A stretch of 64,000 nucleotides of DNA, from NCBI GenBank assembly GCA_034440635.1, contig JAOTON010002268.1:992001-1056000 (forward strand). Reading direction: 5' to 3'. This document shows positions 45,101-54,064 of the stretch, piece after piece. Each line of letters opens with the position of its first letter. Position 1 is the stretch's first letter. A program made the translations under genes and the position numbers. The stretch is from Lepas anatifera (Eukaryota > Arthropoda > Thecostraca > Lepadidae). The notes below the pieces were generated by a model that did not search any database, was not told the DNA's origin, and saw only the letters and a list, made by a program, of their open reading frames with translations.

Positions 45101-48100
45101 CTACCCAAAGGGAGCATTTTACTTTCCTGGAGTGCCTATTTCCATCTAAGGGGAACATATGCTATCTTGGAGCGCCTTTGCAAACATGGGACGCACTTTT
45201 CTATCCAGGTGCGCCTTTCCACTTGAGGGGGCGCACCTGCAATCCAGGAGGAGCCCAAATAGATGGAGAATAAGAATTCTGAAATAAGGCGCTCGAACAA
45301 TGAAATAAAGTGCCTAGTTATCAGAAAGAGGCGCTCATCTGCTGAGCGGGGAGGACTGCTGGTTGGTGAGGACAGCGTTCTCGGAAACGGGGCGCACATA
45401 CTGAAAAAGGCACCCGGTTGCAGCGATGGAGCACTAAGCCTTCAGTTATAGCCTCGCATATGATATCCGTAGGGCGCTTCATCCAGGGGGCGCCTAGGCT
45501 ATACAAGGGCGGCTTTTCTATCGAAGGGCTGCCGTCCTAGGGGCGCCTTTGCTGTCCACAGCACTTGTGTTATCCAGGGTTGTCTTTGCTGTCCAGGGGC
45601 GCCTTTGCTATCCAAGGGTGCATATGACATCCTTAGGGCGCTTTTTCCAGTGGGCGCCTAGGCTATCAAAGGGCGCCTTTTTCTACCCAAGGTGAGCATT
45701 TTATGTTCCTAAAGCGCCTACTTCTATCTAAGGGGCGCTTAAGCTGTCCGGGGTACCTATGTTACCAAGATTTGCCTTTGCTGCCCAGGGGCGCCTTTCC
45801 TAGCCAAGGGCGCATATGATATCCGTAGTTCGCTTCATCCAGGGGGCGCCTAGGCTATCCAAAGGCGGGTTTCTATCGAAGGGTGCCTTCCTAGGGGGGC
45901 CTTTGCTACCCAGGGGCGCCTTTGCTGTCCAGGGGCGCCTTTGCTATCCATGGGTGCATATGACAAATGACATCCGTAGGGCGCTTTTTCCAGTGGGCGC
46001 CTAGGCTATCAAAGGGCGCCTTTTTCTACCGAAGGTGAGCATTTCATTTTCCTAAAGCGCCTATTTCTATCTAAGGGGCGCTTATGCTGTCCAGTTCACC
46101 TATGTTACCAAGATTTGCCTTTGCTGCCCAGAGGCGCCTTTCCTAGCCAAGGGCGCATATGGTATCCGTAGGGCACTTCATCCAGGGGGCGCCTAGGCTA
46201 CCCAGGGGCGCTTCATCCAGGGGGCGCCTAGGCTACTCAGGGGTGCATTAGTTCCCCATGGCGCAATCTTGCTATCTAGTGGCACCTTTTCTTTCCCGGG
46301 GCGCTTTTGTTAGCTTTCTAAATTTCATCTTCAACATTTTACTGGGGCGCAAAAGACCAGTAAAGGCGTCTAGTGTTTGAACAGGGGCGCTTTGCCATGG
46401 TTTTAAGGAGTATGTGTTCATTCAAGTGGAATAAGTGGTATCTACCACATTGGCGCACGAAATGGGTACAGGCGCGCCGCTCATATCGGGCGCCTTCGGC
46501 GCCCGATATGAGCTGAGCTTTACTGGGGCGCTTCGGAGCTAAGGGGGGGGGACCCGGGCCCCCTAGGCCCCCCCTGGATCCGTCACTGGTTGCTTACTAC
46601 CAGTGGTGGTAAGCAACGCACAGGACCTGAACTGCATGGAGTTAAAGCAGGATTTTGACTACACTGGATCCTTCTTTGGTATGTGAATTCCAATACCTCT
46701 GTATAACCTATTAGGCCAATAGACATAATTTTACATCTATGCAGGCTAGATGCCTCAGAGTTTTTACTGCAAGAAGGAATGACCAGGCAGGTGATGATCG
46801 TGAGTGGGATGCAAATTTTAAGCACTTTACCAACACATTTTTGGTAGATCCAAATACTATGTTGACATTGACATTTTTGTTCCTTTTGTTGCTATGTGAG
46901 ATAGAAGTTTAGTGAGGGGGGAAGCTGTGGTTAGGGTTCTCAATTGTGTGTACATGTACGCTCCCATTAGTAGATAGGTATGTTCCCAATAATAACTATT
47001 TTCATCATAATTGCTACATTTAACACGCGCATTGACGGGGGTCTGAGCCACCTTCGCATTGACGGGGGGCGAGTACCCGCCTCTCCTAAGATCTCGAGAC
47101 CACGGTAGGTAGCGAAAAACGGTAAACGGCGCTGGGCTGCCCATCCACTTCTCCATCGAAAACATTTGAACCATTTTTTTGTCAGGTCACATTTAAGGTC
47201 ACGAGAGGTCAAAACATGCCCGTAATAGGGATAACATGTAAATTCAGTTTTTCGGCCATTACATCTGAACAAGTAAAGATAGAGCAAAACGACTTGAACT
47301 ATATGAATCCTCTTAGCAAGCCGAATCGAATGATATATCCTTGCTAGGTCAAATCAAGGATTTGACCTGACCTGAGGTCAGGTCAGGGTCAAATTATATA
47401 AAATGCATATCATTAGAACTGCAAAGCCCAGGCAAGTCTAATGCAGCTAAAATAAATGCTCTATCACCACCCGTTACTGAGTTATTCCGTAAAAAATATT
47501 TTTCCCATGTATTTCCAATGGAGAGGTCATGCCTCGTACCTGACCTTAGGTCATCAATATCAAAAATACCGAAACATATTTTAGAGAACTCGGTGGGGCC
47601 ATTATGTGATATGAGTTTCAATCGGATAAGTTCACCCTGCTCCGACTTATGCTATCTTAAACTTTTTTTGAGGTCGGGTCACTTGACCTGTACTGGTGAC
47701 CTGACCTGAGATGACCTAACCTTAAAATTTTCACAGAAGTTGTAAAAATGATGAGGGAAAAGGTATACCAAGTACGGCGGCGCTACGCGCCGCCGTTTTT
47801 CTACTATTTCCGAAAAACCCGAGGGGGGCGGGTACCCGCCCCCCGTCAATGCGCGTGTTAATCATGTGGAAAAATACCATAATTGGAAACACTCCTTCCA
47901 AAAATGGAAACTTCTTCAAAAAAGGGAAATGCATGTCATTGGGGGAAACTGTGGTCAGAGTTGCCAATAATAGTTATGACCCCAATACTGGAAAAAATGA
48001 CCCATAATTGGAAATTTTCCTTCCAAAAATAAAAACATGATCTATTAATGAAAACTCAGTTTACTGCTTTCATGCTGTAATGGTTTGGTGCTAGAACCTT

Positions 48101-49386
48101 GTCTGCTACAAAAAGTAAGGGACAGGTAGAGGACATTCAGCATATTGGAAATAGTATTTAAGTATACAATTATTATTTCCAGCTCTGTGTGACAGAAGAG
48201 GCATACGTCGCATTGAGTTTGTGACAGCCAGCATACTTTCTGCACCTCTGGTCAAACCATTGACCTGAGCACTAAAACATGCGAAGTAATTTCTTACTGA
48301 ATTCACGCGAGCTTTCTATTGCACTTTGCAGATTTGCGCTAACGCCCATATTTTCGGAGTTAGAGGGGGGGCCATCGATGGCCCCCCGTGGGGCGAAGGT
48401 GGCGCCGGACCCCGGTGGGGCGCGGGTTAAGGCTGCCATGATCTCAACAATTGACTTGAGGAATAGTGATCCATATACTTTGCAATCATTTCTCACATGC
48501 CATCTGCTACTCGTCATGTTTTTCGCTCTCTCGTGCAGAATTGGGGGTACTATAGAGCGAAATCCCATCCGTCGCATGCATCGACACCTCATCCGGGGCT
48601 TCTGGGCCCTGAGCTCCCAAATCTGACGTCACAGGAAGGGAACGGCAGTTCACTTGGCACGTCAAGGGATTCCCCGCGACTGACCACTCCATATCACATA
48701 ACCAACGTAGCATGCAAGAGGTATGTTGGGCTGAGGGGATATTCCAGCAGACACAGATGCTGGCTTTTACTAACCATATCAACAAGGACCATCTTACTGG
48801 GGGCAGACAAGGACACATCTTTCTTACCGCGTTGGTTAGTAAGTGAACCGCAGATCAAATACGGTCCCATAAAAGTAGGTGTTATAAACAGCACACAATC
48901 CAACAGGCGAATTTCTTAAAACACCGTGTGGACATAAGTTGAATTGTGTCAGGACCATCACCCTACTGTTGAATATTTATTACTTCACCGAGTATAAAAA
49001 TGCTGATGACATAATTATACGTTTTTATCCTCCAATCTCCTTGAGGTAGTGATTACATAGCATAGTAAATATCAATGAAAAGGCACACATTGTCCAAGTA
49101 GATGACTACTTCGTGGAGAAACTGTAGGACTCACCATTGCGTCATTTGAGAGGAAATAATACGACGGCTAAAAAAAATTCCGTTGAATCGCAGACAACAA
49201 AAAGGGGCCGTGTTTAATTTCCGTATAAATGCGGTATTTTCTTGTCAGAAGACTATACTTACCCAGCTGTACCTGGTCGATTTCCTGCCGGGCCACCTGG
49301 CTGACGAAGAACTCGATCTCCTCGGCTGCCAGCGGCTCGCCACGCGACTTCTTCGACAACAGCTCCACCATGGTGAAGCTGGACAT
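32990..49386 (-). CDS. TYMP: Thymidine phosphorylase, seven coding exons
   Basis: It cleaves thymidine with phosphate to thymine and deoxyribose-1-phosphate (EC 2.4.2.4), in the cytosol, for pyrimidine salvage. The exons (49263-49386, 37381-37647, 36942-37100, 35457-35575, 34737-35118, 33559-33716, 32990-33118) total 1338 bp and join in phase to 445 aa, between bacterial (~440) and human (482) lengths. Seen: FRGM-type helix AIYLRGMT (47-54), phosphate loop [13 protein letters not shown] (83-95), [16 protein letters not shown] (112-127), the YAARD and ITSSIISKK substrate-binding segments, DVKFGSG, and the C-terminal GAGRRR...IDHRVGV domain. No stop or frameshift is seen. Introns, mainly intron 1 (11.6 kb), are full of mobile DNA. 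Confidence 0.96.
33119..33558 (-). other. Thymidine phosphorylase intron 6
   Basis: GT-AG intron of 440 bp; nothing else recognised inside. Confidence 0.7.
33559..33716 (-). CDS. TYMP: Thymidine phosphorylase exon 6
   Basis: Acceptor CTTGCGGCAG, abutting a 53-bp tandem array. It encodes [32 protein letters not shown] and [13 protein letters not shown]; donor GTGAGT. This is the C-terminal alpha/beta domain. Confidence 0.94.
33717..34165. repeat. 53-bp minisatellite at the exon 6 acceptor (intron 5)
   Basis: About eight units of 53 bp containing CACGCGCCGTCTCAGAC and GAGGTCTCACACAA. Each carries, in - orientation, CTCTCGCGGCAG, a near copy of the true exon 6 acceptor CTCTTGCGGCAG. All + strand frames stay open over most of the array, which yields spurious long open frames. 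Confidence 0.93.
34166..34736 (-). other. Thymidine phosphorylase intron 5, 5' part
   Basis: No exon or element recognised. An inverted pair CTGCCTTCAC / GTGAAGGCAG at about 34520-34575 is a modest hairpin. Confidence 0.5.
34737..35118 (-). CDS. TYMP: Thymidine phosphorylase exon 5
   Basis: It encodes [53 protein letters not shown] and ends LPAGEA plus one base of Gly; donor GTGAGC. Reading through the donor would give an unrelated tail, whereas splicing gives the family sequence. Confidence 0.93.
35119..35456 (-). other. Thymidine phosphorylase intron 4
   Basis: GT-AG intron of 338 bp; nothing else recognised. Confidence 0.7.
35457..35575 (-). CDS. TYMP: Thymidine phosphorylase exon 4
   Basis: It encodes [39 protein letters not shown]; donor GTCAGT. 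SKK corresponds to the base-binding Lys of the E. coli enzyme (family knowledge). Confidence 0.95.
35576..35848 (-). other. Thymidine phosphorylase intron 3, 3' part
   Basis: A short degenerate repeat (GGGCGCTGGGATTAGGACGG-like units at about 35600-35680) lies near the exon 4 acceptor. The rest of intron 3 is the type A element. Confidence 0.5.
35849..36880 (+). mobile_element. TTAA-flanked type A element, copy A2, in intron 3
   Basis: It runs TTAA to TTAA, 1032 bp, with ends AACCCGCGCCCCACCGG and an eroded inverse. I count about 19 exact AGGTCA/TGACCT hexamers, including TGACCTCCAGAGGTCA, TGACCTGAGGTCA and TGACCTTGGTTGACCT. The core CCCATGCTTTTTCAATGGGA lies near 36522. It fills most of intron 3, ending 62 bp from exon 3. 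Non-coding. Confidence 0.92.
36942..37100 (-). CDS. TYMP: Thymidine phosphorylase exon 3
   Basis: It encodes [41 protein letters not shown] and STPLIT. Donor GTCAGT after ACTT; the split codon with exon 4 reads Ser. Confidence 0.95.
37101..37380 (-). other. Thymidine phosphorylase intron 2
   Basis: GT-AG intron of 280 bp without recognisable content. Confidence 0.7.
37381..37647 (-). CDS. TYMP: Thymidine phosphorylase exon 2
   Basis: Acceptor GCACCAG at the edge of a tandem array, donor GTAGGA. It encodes [12 protein letters not shown], the phosphate loop [13 protein letters not shown] and [20 protein letters not shown], the last Gly split with exon 3. Confidence 0.96.
37640..38200. repeat. 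Degenerate tandem repeat at the exon 2 acceptor (intron 1)
   Basis: Units of roughly 20-40 bp are built on ACATCGCACCTGACTGACAG and TATCGCATCTGAAGGAGAG. The core CATCGCACCTG equals, in - orientation, CAG followed by the first eight bases of exon 2, so many units contain a copy of the acceptor and exon edge. Confidence 0.88.
38201..38686. mobile_element. Diverged TTAA-type element end (type D)
   Basis: A hairpin GGTGGCGCGAAGCGCCGCC at about 38508 and the following GTTTTTCGTGCCACC and GGGTGTTCAAAACACCCC resemble the tail of the diverged copy near 43720-43800. The other end and the TTAA are not visible. Confidence 0.45.
38687..39528 (+). mobile_element. TTAA-flanked type B element, copy B2
   Basis: 842 bp, TTAA to TTAA, same orientation and structure as B1. 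Its right TTAA (39525-39528) is also the left TTAA of the type A copy that follows, so one inserted at the edge of the other. Confidence 0.9.
41391..41912. mobile_element. hAT MITE nested in insertion 2
   Basis: 522 bp, starting CAGTGGCGGATCTAG and ending TTGGATCCGCCACTT, flanked by an exact octamer GCCAATTT (41383-41390, 41913-41920). Non-coding. Confidence 0.85.
42365..42995. repeat. Degenerate GGGCCCC-type repeat array
   Basis: Imperfect units of about 25-40 bp around GGGGCCCCTCAGCTGAT. The same family, inverted, surrounds the TTAA elements at 55.85-59.7 kb. It holds no gene. Confidence 0.7.
43080..43815 (+). mobile_element. Diverged TTAA-type element (type D) inside hAT 2
   Basis: It shares the core CCCATGCATTTTCAATGGAG (43446-43465) and the flanking AGGTCATG...AGGTCATCGATG arrangement with type B, as well as TATGACTATACTAGGTCA and the terminal hairpin region. 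Its ends are eroded and no TTAA pair is seen. Confidence 0.65.
44115..46380. repeat. 2.3-kb GC-rich repeat array with a ~350-bp higher-order period
   Basis: Short units of about 22-27 bp read GGGGCGCCTTTGCTATCCA with many variants. In the last kilobase blocks starting GCATATGATATCCGTAG recur at 45456, 45812 and 46155, a higher-order period near 350 bp. Open frames of up to 131 aa occur in several frames because the unit is stop-poor; none looks like a protein. Confidence 0.85.
46480..46512. repeat. Perfect 15-bp hairpin with 3-base loop
   Basis: Arms CTCATATCGGGCGCC and its exact inverse around TTC, close to the right end of hAT insertion 2. Subterminal hairpins are common in non-autonomous elements. 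Confidence 0.9.
47020..47861 (+). mobile_element. TTAA-flanked type B element, copy B3
   Basis: 842 bp, TTAA to TTAA, inserted in hAT insertion 1. It has the hairpin ACGGCGGCGC-TAC-GCGCCGCCGT at 47774-47796 and the core CCATGTATTTCCAATGGAGA near 47506. Confidence 0.92.
48431..49262 (-). other. Thymidine phosphorylase intron 1, 5' part
   Basis: No exon or element recognised. The + and - open frames here lack familiar motifs. Confidence 0.45.
49263..49386 (-). CDS. TYMP: Thymidine phosphorylase exon 1
   Basis: It encodes residues 1-41 ([17 protein letters not shown] through IDQVQL) and one base of Gly42; donor [25 protein letters not shown] matches the family's N-terminal ELIRKKRDG-type helix. 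Start chosen at 49384-49386; an in-frame ATG at 49446 would add 20 residues that do not resemble the family, and Met6 is an alternative. Confidence 0.92.
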
Positions 49387-49829
49387 GGTGACGGTGTTGG
49401 TGCACCCGCCCAACCACAGCCCACGCAGATACCAGCAGCAGAACACCCTCCGACCGACTTCCGATCAGCGACTGCTCCTCCTCCCCGGCCGTTCGGCACG
49501 CCAGCACGCTTTCGAGGACACCGCCTGCGGCACGGTCCCAGGTCTGAGTGCGGCGGCGTCGGGCCGCCACTGCTGACGGGCAGTCTCGGAAACACCAGCG
49601 GACAGCTCAGCCCGGCCGCGGGCGGATACTGCTGGTACCGTCCCCGTATTCCCACCAACTCCGGAGCCGGCCACAGCGTAAAGTCCAGCACGCCATATCA
49701 GACACCTCAGCCAACCCAACGGCCAAGTAGGAAATCATTCGATTGACAATCGACTGTTGTAAGCGCTGTGGGACTAAATCATTTGTTCGACTCATAAGCG
49801 TGGCCATTCGCAAAAAGTGAAGAGGCCAG
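49387..49829 (-). promoter_or_regulatory. Probable thymidine phosphorylase promoter and 5' UTR
   Basis: The 340 bp upstream of the start are GC- and CpG-rich against an AT-richer background, as expected near a transcription start. I see no clear TATA box. This rests on position and composition only. Confidence 0.35.
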
Positions 49830-51287
49830 TTAACCTTCGCCCGGGTGGGGGGTCTTTTAGACCCCCTCGGGTTATTTCAAAGTGACCAAAAAACGGCGGC
49901 GCGCAGCGCCGCCAAACTTGGTCTAGCTGTTCCTTCATCATTTTTACATCTTTCCTGAAAATTTTGGCTCAAGGTCATATCAGGTCAGGTCACCAGGTCA
50001 GGTGAAGTGACCTCACCTCAAAAAATACTTAGGACGGCATAACTAAAAGAAGGGTTAATCGATCAAGTTGAAACTCATACCACATCTTGGGCCAACCAGG
50101 AGCTACAACATTTGTTCCGGGATTTTTGATATTGGTGACCTAAGGTCATGTGCAGAGCATGACCTCCTCATTGTAAATACATGGGGAAAATCACGAAATG
50201 AGCTTTTCTCAGTAAGTATGGATGGAATCAACTTCAAACATCGGTTGCGACTTGCTCTTAGCCCATTTCTGAAGCTGATACCAAAATTTTTGACTTGTGA
50301 CCTTTAAAAGGTCACCTTAGGTCAAGTAAGCATTTTTGGTGTTTTTCTCTATAAATTTTGAATAAACTAGGATAGAGCTTTTATTTTGTCACCAAAGTGT
50401 TTGTATAGTCACTGGAAGTCAAATGATATACATCATGACTATACCAGGTCGAGTTGGGTCAGACCGTTGACTTGGGTCAGGTCAAATTCTTAAATTTGAC
50501 CTGGCATAGCAATATCATATATCATTCGATTCGTATTGACGAGAGGATTGCAATAGTGCATAAACTATGGCTGTATCTTGTTTGGTTTGGAAGCTATTAG
50601 CGAAAAAGTAAACGCCCTTATGCATGGGTGGCTATGGACATTCCCAAGAATATGCCCAATATTTAGTGACCTGTAGCTCCCTAGGCTTTGACCTGACACG
50701 AAAATGAATGCCACTGCAATGAAAGCACATCTCAAGATACAGGTAAAGGAACACACTGACAAGTTGGATATTAAATATATATATATATTCAAAAGCAAGC
50801 ACACGGACGCGTTTCGTAACTTCTTCAGCGTGTGTTTGCTAATACACGGAACAAATGGGGTAACACACGCTAAAGAAGTTACGAAACGCGTCCGTGTGCT
50901 TGCTTTTGAATATATATATATTTAATATCCAACTTGTCAGTGTGTTCCTTTACCTGTATCGTTCTGTCAAATGGATCCTCAACACATCTCAAGAGCTTTC
51001 GAATGGTGTTAGAAAATGTTTCTAGCTATCATAGTTTCTGAGATATAGGAGGTTTTCTTAGTACACCTCATATTAGCGATTTTGACCTATTTTGACCTCT
51101 GGTGACCTTGATATTGACCTGACAAGAAAAATCACCAAAATATTTTCGATATCATTTTCGAAGAGCTTTCGATTGCCGTTTTGCGCTTTTTTCTAGCTCT
51201 CTTAGTTTTTGAGATCGTGGGGGGGTCTTTTTAGCCCCCCCCACCAGGGCGAAGGTGGCTCGTACCCGCCACCGGGGCAAGGGTTAA
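49830..51287 (-). mobile_element. TTAA-flanked type C element
   Basis: TTAA to TTAA, 1458 bp. Left end AACCTTCGCCCGGGTGG, right end with GGGCGAAGGTGG and CCGGGGCAAGGGTTAA. It has the hairpin GGCGGCGCGCAGCGCCGCC near 49894, AGGTCAGGTCA clusters and a core match TGTAAATACATGGGGAAAAT (50172-50191, inverted). Without the nested palindrome it would be about 1.2 kb. Non-coding. Confidence 0.82.
50736..50960. mobile_element. 225-bp foldback element, arms ~100 bp, 25-bp loop
   Basis: The arms 50736-50835 and 50861-50960 are inverted copies differing by one substitution and one TA unit. The ends read GATACAGGTAAAGG. The inverse of the left arm contains CTGAAGAAGTTACGAAACGC, bordered by CACACG and CGTGTG. 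It is nested in the type C element. Confidence 0.88.
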
Positions 51288-51769
51288 TCTTCAACCAGTT
51301 GTTGACGAGAAACTGCCCACCAAGAAACAAAAACTACATAAGATTAGGACTCATTGCTGCCCTCCGCACGGGCTGGTTATAAAATTTTGTCATTTCTTCC
51401 AAGTTTGGCAGAAATAAGGAAATTTGTAGTTGAAAAGTGAGGCAGCCAGGCCCCTTGCCCTCCACCCATTTCAACGTGTATACCTCAACTCGCCTAAAGC
51501 TGACTCACTCTGAAAACCGACAGAGGCAGCGCTTTCCTGCACCATGGAACATTTGTGTTCCCTACTCTCCTTGGAACAGCAGATATCCAGGAAACTGATG
51601 AAACTGGGAAATAATTCCCTGAACCAGACGGTTTTCTGATTCCGTGCCTGGTACAGGATGCTTTTCTAGCCCCTTTCACGCTTATAAGTATATCTCCTTG
51701 GCCTTCATAGTCAAAGAAACGAAACCTGTAGGTATGTATGTAACTGTCCAGAAGTGGTTGCTTCGTGCT
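51288..51769. other. No gene recognised
   Basis: Nothing recognised except a phrase TGTCCAGAAGTGGTTGCTTC (51746-51765) that recurs at about 52255 beyond the next element. Confidence 0.4.
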
Positions 51770-52232
51770 TTAAAGGGAAGGTGGCACCTTCATAATGTGA
51801 TTTTAACTGAGATAGCCAAGTTGTAAAGCAATTCGGAAAACCCGGTACCCACTCAATATATCATTTGTCTTGGAACTCGAGATGTCCGTAGAAAAAAGCT
51901 AAAACCTACCTGCAATGTACCCCTCTTGTACCCCCCAGCAGCAGGCCACAGTTGTCATGGCTGTTGGTGTGACGACATATGCTGACGTTACGATGAGCAT
52001 CAGCCAATTGAAGCCCTTGAAGCGTTTCAAGTATGGTAGTGGTTGCCAGATCATGACATCATCCACAGGCTGATAATTATTTCTTTTCCTAGAGGAGTAT
52101 TTTAAAAATCAAAATATTGAGCTTATTGTACATTTTTCAGAGAAATAATGAGTGCTTTTATTATTTTTGGCTAAAAGTACGCCTAATTGCACTAAATTCC
52201 AGGATTCGACCAAGGTGCCACATTCCCTTTAA
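51770..52232 (+). mobile_element. TTAA-flanked inverted-repeat element (type E), copy 1
   Basis: Ends TTTAAAGGGAAGGTGGCACC and the inverse AGGTGCCACATTCCCTTTAA. A second, inverted copy lies at 54065-54615. It lacks the AGGTCA arrays of types A to D. Non-coding. Confidence 0.75.
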
Positions 52233-54064
52233 AGAAACGCAAGTTTCTGTATCCGTCCAGAAATGATTGCTTCGCACTTTAAAGCCAGGTTTACCCCTTT
52301 CCGGCATAGCGACGTGCTAAAGTTAAGGCTCTTGAAAAAACTACATTTTCTCATCTTTTTATTCAATTTTAGGCAACAGAGGGCGACATTCCAAAAGGTT
52401 TGCTAGGTAGACATAGTGTCTGATTAATTGTCTCCACACCCATGTTAACTTTGTGTGACGTCATCAACGATACTTGGTGTAAACAAATTGGCTTATGTTG
52501 TCCTTGGAAATCCAATTGTGACTAAGTTTAGGCAGTTTGACTCGCATAAGTGAACATTATTGTCAATTTTTCATCAAATCTGCATCAATATTTATATTAT
52601 GACATCTTTTGTGCAAATATTTCATCACAAGCTCCGTAAAAGTATGGATCTCCATTCACTCTCATCCCAGGTAATTAAAATATAATCCAACCTCAGCTAT
52701 TTAAACCGTGTAGGGTAAACCTAAGGTATGGCTATTTTATATACTTACCTGAGTATTATGTCACTGATGTCCTAGAATAATTTAAAAAATTATTTTTTGG
52801 GTCGTTTAGGATGGGCCTATCGATTACACGTTGGATGGAGAAATAGGTTTGGTGTTCTCGAGTTAGAAGATGAGGGGAGGGGGGCTAAAAATCCCTCCTC
52901 CTGTACCCGGTCCGTTACAATTCAGACCTGTCTCTGGGACGGGTTAGTGACTCCCCCTTCTGCCCTTTCTCAGTGATTTTGCCTTTTTGCTCTATTGATA
53001 AAAAATTCGATGCACCGAATACGGCAACAATCTGAGCTTCGCCCGGCGGCCTTAGAAAAGCCCAGAATCAGTATGTTTATGGAGTTTCAAACGTGACTGA
53101 AATGTTTGTCCAAGCTCAATCACATCCCGAGGCTGGAGAGTTCACAAATCATCCGGGTGAAGAGCAGAAAAGGTCCTCAAGCCAGACCTGATGTTCTTAA
53201 TAGAGCCGCGGGGAGGGACGGCCTTGAAGAATGCATGCTAACGTGATTTTACAAGCCGACCCTGCCCAATTTCCAGTGTACTAAATACCCACTGAGTGCT
53301 AAATGCTTGCCCATTTTAATTCAAACTAAAACGGGTGAACTTCAAAAATGATTTCTCTGCTTCTCACCACGAAACAGTGCACTAGCTCTTCTTTTGCTGC
53401 TGTAATGCAGACTATTGAGCCTCTAAAAAAGGCTTAAGGTGCGCTGCAAGAGGGGAATGGCTAACCAATGCACAGAATGACGTAGCTAGGCACATGATAG
53501 CCACAGAAAGCTTTACTGAAGGCCTCGTTCGCACTTCCCAGTTTTGAAAATATTCAAGCTTCTCGTTCACCAAGATTGTCCCTAACTATCGAAAACAAAA
53601 ACATATTTCTGTTATCTGAAGTTCATGGCTTTATTGCCAGGAAAATATTATATGATATATGAAAATACAATGTCAGCGCGTGTTCATTGCCGTCGCATGC
53701 ATACCCGTGACGCGAAGCAACTTATTCAACATACCTCTGTGCTTTAAGCACTAGAAAGAAGAGGTACACGCATAGACGTATTTGGCAGTATTGTGTGGCT
53801 GTTTACAGTCGGTCAGCCATTTCTGGTCATTTTGACGTAGCCCAGGCGCTAACACTGATGTCGACCTTTGGGCCCGGTCCCTGCTCCGCAGTCTGCCAGC
53901 CATTATATTGGTGAGAGGTCAGCAGCGGACTCAATGACCCTGGTGAGAGTGGCTGGTCAAGGTTCCGTGGTGTGAAATTTGACCAAATCTGGATCAGCCC
54001 AAGCTGCCCGTCCCTGACCAGTTCGGCTCCAAATTCCTGGCGCTGGTTACTATTACCTATGTAA
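52233..54064. other. No gene recognised
   Basis: 1.8 kb without an exon or element I recognise. Confidence 0.4.

Larger units (their letters stand above)
41303..46588. mobile_element. hAT-like insertion 2 with 8-bp target duplication
   Basis: Ends are CAGTGACGGATCTAGG and the inverse of CAGTGACGGATCCAGG; the flanking octamer GTTGCTTA is exact (41295-41302, 46589-46596). Its 5.3 kb contain no transposase. They contain a nested MITE, a GGGCCCC-type degenerate array, a diverged TTAA-type element and a 2.3 kb GC-rich array. Confidence 0.88.
40385..48250. mobile_element. hAT-like insertion 1 with 8-bp target duplication
   Basis: Ends are CAGAGGTGCAGAAA and its inverse TTTCTGCACCTCTG, flanked by an exact octamer GTCAAACC (40377-40384 and 48251-48258) that is part of the type A element. 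After removing nested insertions (41303-46588 and 47020-47861) about 1.7 kb remain. I see no transposase, so it is a non-autonomous hAT. 40385-41302 is otherwise featureless. Confidence 0.88.
39525..48430 (-). mobile_element. TTAA-flanked type A element, copy A3, split by hAT
   Basis: The two parts, 39525-40384 and 48251-48430, together make a normal type A element of about 1.03 kb once the hAT insertion (and one copy of its 8-bp duplication) is removed. It is inverted relative to A1 and A2. Outer TTAAs are 39525-39528 and 48427-48430. Confidence 0.9.

Noticed and set aside
48497..48919. 140-aa open frame as a possible host exon
   Set aside because: No recognisable motif, no clear splice sites, and no repeat or homologue elsewhere in the window.
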